Assembly (NCBI GenBank): GCA_049325575.1
Contig: JBMOLK010000194.1
Location: 1 to 9,278, forward strand
DNA from: JBMOLK01 sp049325575
Lineage (GTDB): Bacteria > Bacillota > Clostridia > Acetivibrionales > Acetivibrionaceae
DNA length: 9,278 nt
Direction: 5' to 3'
Part shown: one piece after another, positions 6,015 through 9,278 of the stretch
How the letters are laid out: every line of letters starts with the position of its first letter
Numbering within the stretch: position 1 is the first letter of the stretch
The notes under the pieces: generated by a model
Told to the model about the DNA's origin: nothing
Databases searched by the model: none
What the model saw: the letters and a program-made list of their open reading frames with translations, nothing else
Translations under genes and position numbers: made by a program

Positions 6015-6063
6015 ATAGAAAGCAGCAGATAGTATTTTGATACTATCTGCTGCTTTGCTATTT
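6015..6063 (+). terminator. Terminator after recR
   Basis: A perfect 17-bp stem, AAAGCAGCAGATAGTAT (6019-6035) and ATACTATCTGCTGCTTT (6040-6056), with a TTTG loop is extended at its base by ATAG/CTAT around one bulged G. The U-rich part is short (GCTTTGCTATTT), so it may serve as both terminator and mRNA 3'-end protection. It closes the dnaX-ybaB-recR block. Confidence 0.8.
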
Positions 6064-6173
6064 ATGGATAAATTGGCCATTATCATATCATATGGAAATT
6101 ATTGACCATGGCTAATTATTTATAATTCCAATTAAAAAAATTAATTATATGATTAATTATATTTATGATATGA

Positions 6174-6205
6174 TTGACAATAATAAAAAAATGATATACT
6201 ATAAT
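6174..6205 (+). promoter_or_regulatory. Promoter of the DUF2089-DUF4097 unit
   Basis: A consensus -35 TTGACA (6174-6179) is followed by overlapping -10 candidates: an extended TGATATACT with TATACT at 6195-6200 (15-bp spacer), TACTAT at 6197-6202 (17 bp) and TATAAT at 6200-6205 (20 bp). The surrounding 200 bp is extremely AT-rich and contains no gene. Confidence 0.7.
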
Positions 6206-6277
6206 AAATATAGTAAAAAAATTAAATAATAGTTTTATAAAATTAAGAATGGTATTTAAAATTTAAGGAGTGATCAT

Positions 6278-6646
6278 ATGGGTAAGGAAGTACTCGGTAA
6301 ATGCCCCATCTGTAACAGTGAAACTACAGTAACAAAAATTTATTGTGATACATGCAATACAAGTATAGAAGGCAGATTTGATTTGTGTAAGTTCTGCAGG
6401 CTTACAGCAGAGCAGAAACAGTTTATAGACGTATTTATTAAATGCAGAGGGAATATAAAAGAAGTGGAGAAAGAACTGGGAGTATCCTACCCTACGGTGA
6501 AAAACAGACTTGAGGACGCAGCAAATGCGTTGGGACACAAGTCAGATTCCCAAGCAAGCGACAGTATTAGGAAAAGGGAAGTTCTTGACAGGCTAAATAA
6601 CGGTGAAATTACAGTGGAAGAAGCACTTGAGCTGATGAAAACATAG
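6278..6646 (+). CDS. DUF2089-family zinc-ribbon/HTH protein
   Basis: This 122-residue predicted DNA-binding protein has an N-terminal zinc-binding region with three CxxC pairs (Cys9/12, Cys23/26, Cys37/40). A helix-turn-helix follows (about 58-79, GNIKEVEKELGVSYPTVKNR), then a C-terminal SHOCT-like motif (98-121, REVLDRLNNGEITVEEALEL). This order is that of the DUF2089 family. The ribosome binding site TAAGGAGTGATC (6264-6275) is nearly fully complementary to the 16S tail, so strong translation is expected. The next gene, 77 bp downstream without a terminator between, begins with a motif like this protein's C-terminus, suggesting the two products interact or share a partner. A transcription regulator is likely, possibly of its own operon. 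Targets are unknown. Confidence 0.88.
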   Translation: MGKEVLGKCPICNSETTVTKIYCDTCNTSIEGRFDLCKFCRLTAEQKQFIDVFIKCRGNIKEVEKELGVSYPTVKNRLEDAANALGHKSDSQASDSIRKREVLDRLNNGEITVEEALELMKT

Positions 6647-6723
6647 ATAGATTGATGTTAATCAAAGTGTTTTGTATTTCAAGTTTCGATTGTAAGTTTA
6701 AGAAATAGGAGGCGATTTGCATT

Positions 6724-7923
6724 ATGTCATTAAATGAAGAAAAGATGTATGTACTTAAAATGCTTGAAGAAGGTAAAATTACAAGTGAAGAAGCAGCCAA
6801 ACTTATAGCGGCTCTGGATCCTTCTGGGAAAAATACACAAACTGATAACAGCTTTAGACAACAGAAAAAGGTAAACTTCACTGATGAGGTTTCAAAAGTA
6901 AAAGACAGGCTTAATGATTGGAAAAAAGAATTTAAAAGCAACTACAGTCAAAAGGATTTTGACAGGGCAGTGGAAGAATTCAGCACCAGAGTTGAGAAAG
7001 TAGGTAAGAATCTGGCCTATACAACCATAGGTATAGCAGATAAGGTAGTTGATTTTGTAAGCAGCTTCGTAGATACAAACTCCTTTAATGTTTTTGGAAA
7101 GTACAAAGCTATCAATAAGAGCTATGAAGTAGATAACATCAAGGAAGGCATGGATCTCTCTGTTGAGGGAATAAACGGTCACATTCTGGTAAAAAAGCAT
7201 ATGGATAATAAGATCGTTATAAGATCCCTTGTAAGAAGTCCTCTTGATAATGCAGATGAAATCCTTGCTTTTAGCCAGGACGAAAACAAAGTGACTTTAA
7301 AGTATAATAAGATCGGTAATATAAGCGTATCCCACGAACTGTTTCTTCCTGCTGTGAAGTTTAAAAATATAAATCTTATGACAAGAAACGGGAAAATATA
7401 TGTTGAAGACTCACTGGCTGAAAGCTTTGAGGCCGTTACAAGCAACAGCAATATTGATCTGATGGGGGTTAATAGCGATAAAATAACTGTATCCACCAAA
7501 AACGGAAGAATACAGTTCGGTTATATCATAGGCAAGGATATAAATGTCAATACCGATAATTCGGTTATAGATGTAAAGCATATAAAGGCTGAAAACATTA
7601 ATGCTGTTACCAGAAACGGGAGGATTCTCATTGAGAACATTCATAATTACCAGGGGTCGTCAGATATTAATGTGAATCTAAAGACCGCTTATGCAGGTAT
7701 AAAGGTGAATATGAATGACATGGAAAGAAGAGGGTATAAGATAAAGGCCCATACAACCAATGGGGAGATCAACCTTCTCATTCCTGAAATGACTTATCGT
7801 AATATCAGTAAGCAAATGAGCAATAATTTTGTGGAAGCAGAAAGCAATGGTTATGAAGGTTTTGAACACAAAGTAAACATTACAGCAGAAACTACAAGTG
7901 GCTTTATAGAAATTGTAAAATAA
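6724..7923 (+). CDS. YvlB-like DUF4097 beta-solenoid protein with N-terminal SHOCT-like motif
   Basis: This 399-residue protein has no signal peptide and no clear membrane segment, so it is probably cytoplasmic or membrane-associated. Residues 1-31 form a SHOCT-like helical hairpin (VLKMLEEGKITSEEAAKLIA), as in B. subtilis YvlB. A charged linker follows, then a hydrophobic amphipathic stretch (about 95-120, IGIADKVVDFVSSFV) that might touch the membrane. From about 140 the sequence is beta-rich with Asn-Gly turns at 151, 222, 260, 298 and 346. Between 220 and 300 turns recur exactly every 19 residues (Asn222, 241, 260, 279, 298), a beta-solenoid. DUF4097 proteins of the YvlB group are linked in Bacillus to cell-envelope stress operons; the molecular function is not established. 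The ribosome binding site AGGAGGCGAT (6707-6716) is strong. The gene is the second of a two-gene unit with the DUF2089 protein and ends at a strong terminator. Confidence 0.88.
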   Translation: MSLNEEKMYVLKMLEEGKITSEEAAKLIAALDPSGKNTQTDNSFRQQKKVNFTDEVSKVKDRLNDWKKEFKSNYSQKDFDRAVEEFSTRVEKVGKNLAYTTIGIADKVVDFVSSFVDTNSFNVFGKYKAINKSYEVDNIKEGMDLSVEGINGHILVKKHMDNKIVIRSLVRSPLDNADEILAFSQDENKVTLKYNKIGNISVSHELFLPAVKFKNINLMTRNGKIYVEDSLAESFEAVTSNSNIDLMGVNSDKITVSTKNGRIQFGYIIGKDINVNTDNSVIDVKHIKAENINAVTRNGRILIENIHNYQGSSDINVNLKTAYAGIKVNMNDMERRGYKIKAHTTNGEINLLIPEMTYRNISKQMSNNFVEAESNGYEGFEHKVNITAETTSGFIEIVK

Positions 7924-7959
7924 ATGAACAAAAATCCTGAATTTGATACTTTAACTTAG

Positions 7960-7998
7960 CTTGAGGGCAGCCGTAAATCGGCTGTCCTTAAGTTTTTT
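7960..7998 (+). terminator. Rho-independent terminator of the DUF2089-DUF4097 unit
   Basis: A 14-bp stem, CTTGAGGGCAGCCG (7960-7973) and CGGCTGTCCTTAAG (7979-7992), with two G-T pairs and a TAAAT loop is followed by six T. It starts 37 bp after the stop codon. Confidence 0.92.
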
Positions 7999-8031
7999 AG
8001 CTGGCTTTTATTTGCTTTTCCCCGGTGGTCC

Positions 8032-8394
8032 TTTACAAAGGGTGGAATTAAAGGCTTTGCCATAGCAGGGGCCAGTAACCCCAAAGGGAATCTATATAAT
8101 AAAGCCGGTCTTCCTGCATCTCCATTTAGTACCGATACTATTCCTGATACTATAATTACACCAACTCCATCACCAACCACGGTACAGAAAGGGGATTTAA
8201 ATGGAGACGGGGATATTAACTCCACCGACTGTGTACTGATGAAAAGATACTTACTTTCAATTATTAATGATTTTCCGGTAGAGGATGATCTTAGGACAGC
8301 TGATTTAAACGGGGATGGGTACATAAATTCAACTGATTATACACTTTTAAAAAGGTTTGTACTTCGTATTATTACTAAGTTTCCTGTATCGTGA
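8032..8394 (+). pseudogene. Remnant of a dockerin-bearing sialate-O-acetylesterase-like enzyme
   Basis: One open frame reads FTKGGIKGFAIAGA, then SNPKGNLYNKAGLPASPF, a Thr/Pro linker (TPTPSPTT), and a complete type I dockerin to the TGA at 8392. GFAIAGA and NLYNKAGLPASPF are typical of the C-terminus of SGNH-type sialate O-acetylesterases. In intact enzymes roughly 30-35 residues normally separate them, so an in-frame internal deletion is inferred. The rest of the catalytic domain, a signal peptide, a start codon and a promoter are all missing; the terminator of the previous operon abuts the remnant. Near 8021-8040, shifting one base gives a better family match (GGPL before the Lys-Gly-Gly), suggesting an extra frameshift. 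The dockerin has two calcium-loop repeats, DLNGDGDINSTD and DLNGDGYINSTD, each with a Ser-Thr recognition pair. The gene is judged dead because no full protein can be made; the parent enzyme would have been a cellulosomal carbohydrate esterase. Confidence 0.82.
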
Positions 8395-8418
8395 GTTTGG
8401 ATATGATGCTTGTTTGAG

Positions 8419-8454
8419 CAATGGGCTGCTTTAAAAGGCGGCCCATTGATTTTA
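8419..8454 (+). terminator. Rho-independent terminator after the dockerin remnant
   Basis: CAATGGGCTGC (8419-8429) pairs with GGCGGCCCATTG (8437-8448) through an 11-bp stem with one G-T pair and a loop of about 6 nt. ATTTTAG follows. It lies 24 bp after the remnant's stop and is probably the original terminator of the lost gene. Confidence 0.78.
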
Positions 8455-8515
8455 GTATAAGCTTTAACTATTTCAGGATATTACATAAAACTTAAAAAAA
8501 GGTGGGAATAGTAAA

Positions 8516-8989
8516 TTGAAAAAGCTGCTTATTATTAGTTATTTTGTTTTTGTAACTGCTTTATTTAGTGCTTGTTATAGTACCTCTGTAAATATTAAAA
8601 CAGAAGAAACAAATAATTTTAAGAAAAACATAATGACTAAATATAAAATAATCAATAGCCTAGTAATACGATATTCTTCGGCTTCTTTACAGTTCAATTA
8701 TAAATTTAGTAAAAAACCAACTGAAAACGAGATGTTTGATATTTTCAGAGAAACTAAAGGGATTCTTATAGAAAAGAAGGTACAGGATAGTATTTTTGAA
8801 GATCTTGAGTTCGAAATATACCCTGATGCATATGTTCAGTTTGATGTAGATAGTGATGATAAATTTGATTACCAATTCTATTCTCTTTATTATAAGAAAC
8901 CATACCGGTCAGATAGGGAGAATGAAATTGATGGCTATAAAACCTGGTATTGGTGGGATTTTAAGAATGAAGGCAGAAGGGTAGAATAA
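8516..8989 (+). CDS. Predicted lipoprotein of unknown function
   Basis: The 157-residue product has a lipoprotein signal peptide: Lys2-Lys3, a hydrophobic core (4-17) and the lipobox FSAC with Cys20 as the lipidation site. It should therefore be anchored to the outer face of the cell membrane. The TTG start at 8516 is chosen because GGTGGG (8501-8506) lies 9 nt upstream and only this start includes the whole signal peptide; the next Met is residue 40. The mature part is rich in charged and aromatic residues, with an acidic stretch DVDSDDKFD (about 115-123) and an aromatic TWYWWDF near the end, and has no second membrane segment. No family is recognised. It lies between the dockerin remnant and a promoter-like region and appears monocistronic, with no convincing promoter; a weak TTGATT (8446-8451) overlaps the preceding terminator. 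Confidence 0.8.
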   Translation: MKKLLIISYFVFVTALFSACYSTSVNIKTEETNNFKKNIMTKYKIINSLVIRYSSASLQFNYKFSKKPTENEMFDIFRETKGILIEKKVQDSIFEDLEFEIYPDAYVQFDVDSDDKFDYQFYSLYYKKPYRSDRENEIDGYKTWYWWDFKNEGRRVE

Positions 8990-9028
8990 GATATTAAAGA
9001 GGTGCTGCAAGTATCTCCTATCCTACAC

Positions 9029-9045
9029 TTTATGGGAACCATAAA
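9029..9045 (+). repeat. Small hairpin after the lipoprotein gene
   Basis: TTTATGG (9029-9035) and CCATAAA (9039-9045) pair around a 3-nt GAA loop. An outer pair TGCAA (9006-9010) / TTGCA (9049-9053) could stack further out. No T-run follows, so it is at best a weak terminator or 3'-end structure. Confidence 0.35.
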
Positions 9046-9076
9046 AAGTTGCACTTGTTCATAAAAATATACAATT

Positions 9077-9119
9077 TTAACATTTCTGTAACCATTTTTA
9101 ACCATCTGCAAGATATAAT
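9077..9119 (+). promoter_or_regulatory. Promoter-like site with three TTAACA-type repeats
   Basis: TTAACA (9077-9082), GTAACC (9088-9093) and TTAACC (9098-9103) recur at 11- and 10-bp spacing. A perfect TATAAT (9114-9119) follows with no -35 box. This is the layout of Bacillus PhoP-activated promoters, whose boxes are TTAACA-like hexamers with gaps of about 5 bp, lying roughly 20-50 bp before the start. Transcription would run rightward from about 9126. The repeats are seen; regulation by PhoP or a similar regulator is inference. Confidence 0.45.
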
Positions 9120-9278
9120 TACAATAGAGGAGACTTTAAACCTAAAATTTAAAAAGTCCAGCGGTTAAATGTCAATAGCCAACTGGAAAAAGTTTTTAAA
9201 AAAGCATAGGTATTTGCCCTAAAAGACGCAAAGAAGGGACTCCCAAATAAGCCTGCCAAAATTGGTTGTAAAAAATGG
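9120..9278 (+). other. Leader-like region at the window end, no gene recognised
   Basis: Downstream of the promoter-like site there is GAGGAG (9127-9132) without a usable start codon. A hairpin follows (CCAG 9158-9161 with CTGG 9183-9186, inner GGTT/AGCC), then an AAAAAGTTTTT stretch. Short frames exist: 17 codons from ATG 9169 without a ribosome binding site, and an open frame 9210-9278 without a start. None is convincing. It may be a long 5' leader of a gene beyond the window. Confidence 0.35.

Noticed and set aside
7956..8324. 122-codon open frame on the minus strand opposite the dockerin remnant
   Set aside because: It is antisense to a clearly recognisable dockerin and runs into the terminator of the preceding operon; its protein resembles nothing.
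9225..9233. GACGCAAAG, identical to a core of the c-di-GMP-I riboswitch
   Set aside because: No GNRA-capped stem precedes it and the 5' GCAAACC and 3' partner elements are missing, so the fold cannot be built.
9169..9278. Possible start of a new gene (17-codon frame from 9169, or the open frame 9210-9278)
   Set aside because: The first has no ribosome binding site and stops at once; the second has an upstream stop and no start codon. No transposase or RiPP motif could be recognised.
1..9278. tRNA genes, CRISPR arrays, complete insertion sequences or prophage genes
   Set aside because: No cloverleaf, regularly spaced repeats, transposase or phage protein was found on reading both strands.

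Overview
The window reads as a chromosomal segment of a low-GC, cellulosome-producing clostridium of the Acetivibrio/Ruminiclostridium type. The evidence is the AT-rich intergenic DNA, strong AGGAGG-type ribosome binding sites, a large Bacillus/Clostridium-type SRP RNA next to dnaX-ybaB-recR, an Agr-type peptide signalling locus, and a type I dockerin module on a gene remnant. The species cannot be fixed from the sequence alone. Both window ends cut through features.

Left part (1-2007), Agr-like quorum sensing. The 3' part of a multi-pass membrane protein is followed by a 40-residue AgrD-type precursor with its own terminator. The membrane protein resembles an AgrC-type sensor but has no kinase catalytic domain. 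The precursor has Ser where most AgrD peptides have the ring-forming Cys. Convergent to it, after a 476-bp gap holding a perfect 13-bp palindrome, lies a LytTR response regulator (AgrA type). It keeps the phospho-acceptor Asp59 and a Cys pair 29 residues apart, as in AgrA. The AgrB protease is not in view and may lie upstream.

Middle part (2008-6063), housekeeping. A 50-codon gene of unknown function with a terminator is followed by a clear promoter and a 271-nt SRP RNA. Then come dnaX (clamp-loader ATPase), ybaB (nucleoid-associated protein) and recR (recombination mediator). This is the scr-dnaX-yaaK-recR order known from Bacillus subtilis. A long hairpin sits in the leader of ybaB, and a strong hairpin closes the recR end.

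Right-middle part (6064-7998), a two-gene unit. A strong promoter drives a DUF2089 protein (zinc ribbon plus helix-turn-helix) and a YvlB-like DUF4097 protein. The C-terminus of the first and the N-terminus of the second carry the same short SHOCT-like helical motif. The DUF4097 protein contains an exact 19-residue solenoid repeat.

Right part (7999-9278), accessory. A truncated remnant of a dockerin-bearing sialate-O-acetylesterase-like enzyme keeps its dockerin and terminator but has lost most of its catalytic domain and its start. It is followed by a lipoprotein of unknown function. After that comes a promoter-like region with three TTAACA-like repeats at 10-11 bp spacing, then a leader of at least 150 nt with no recognisable gene before the window ends.
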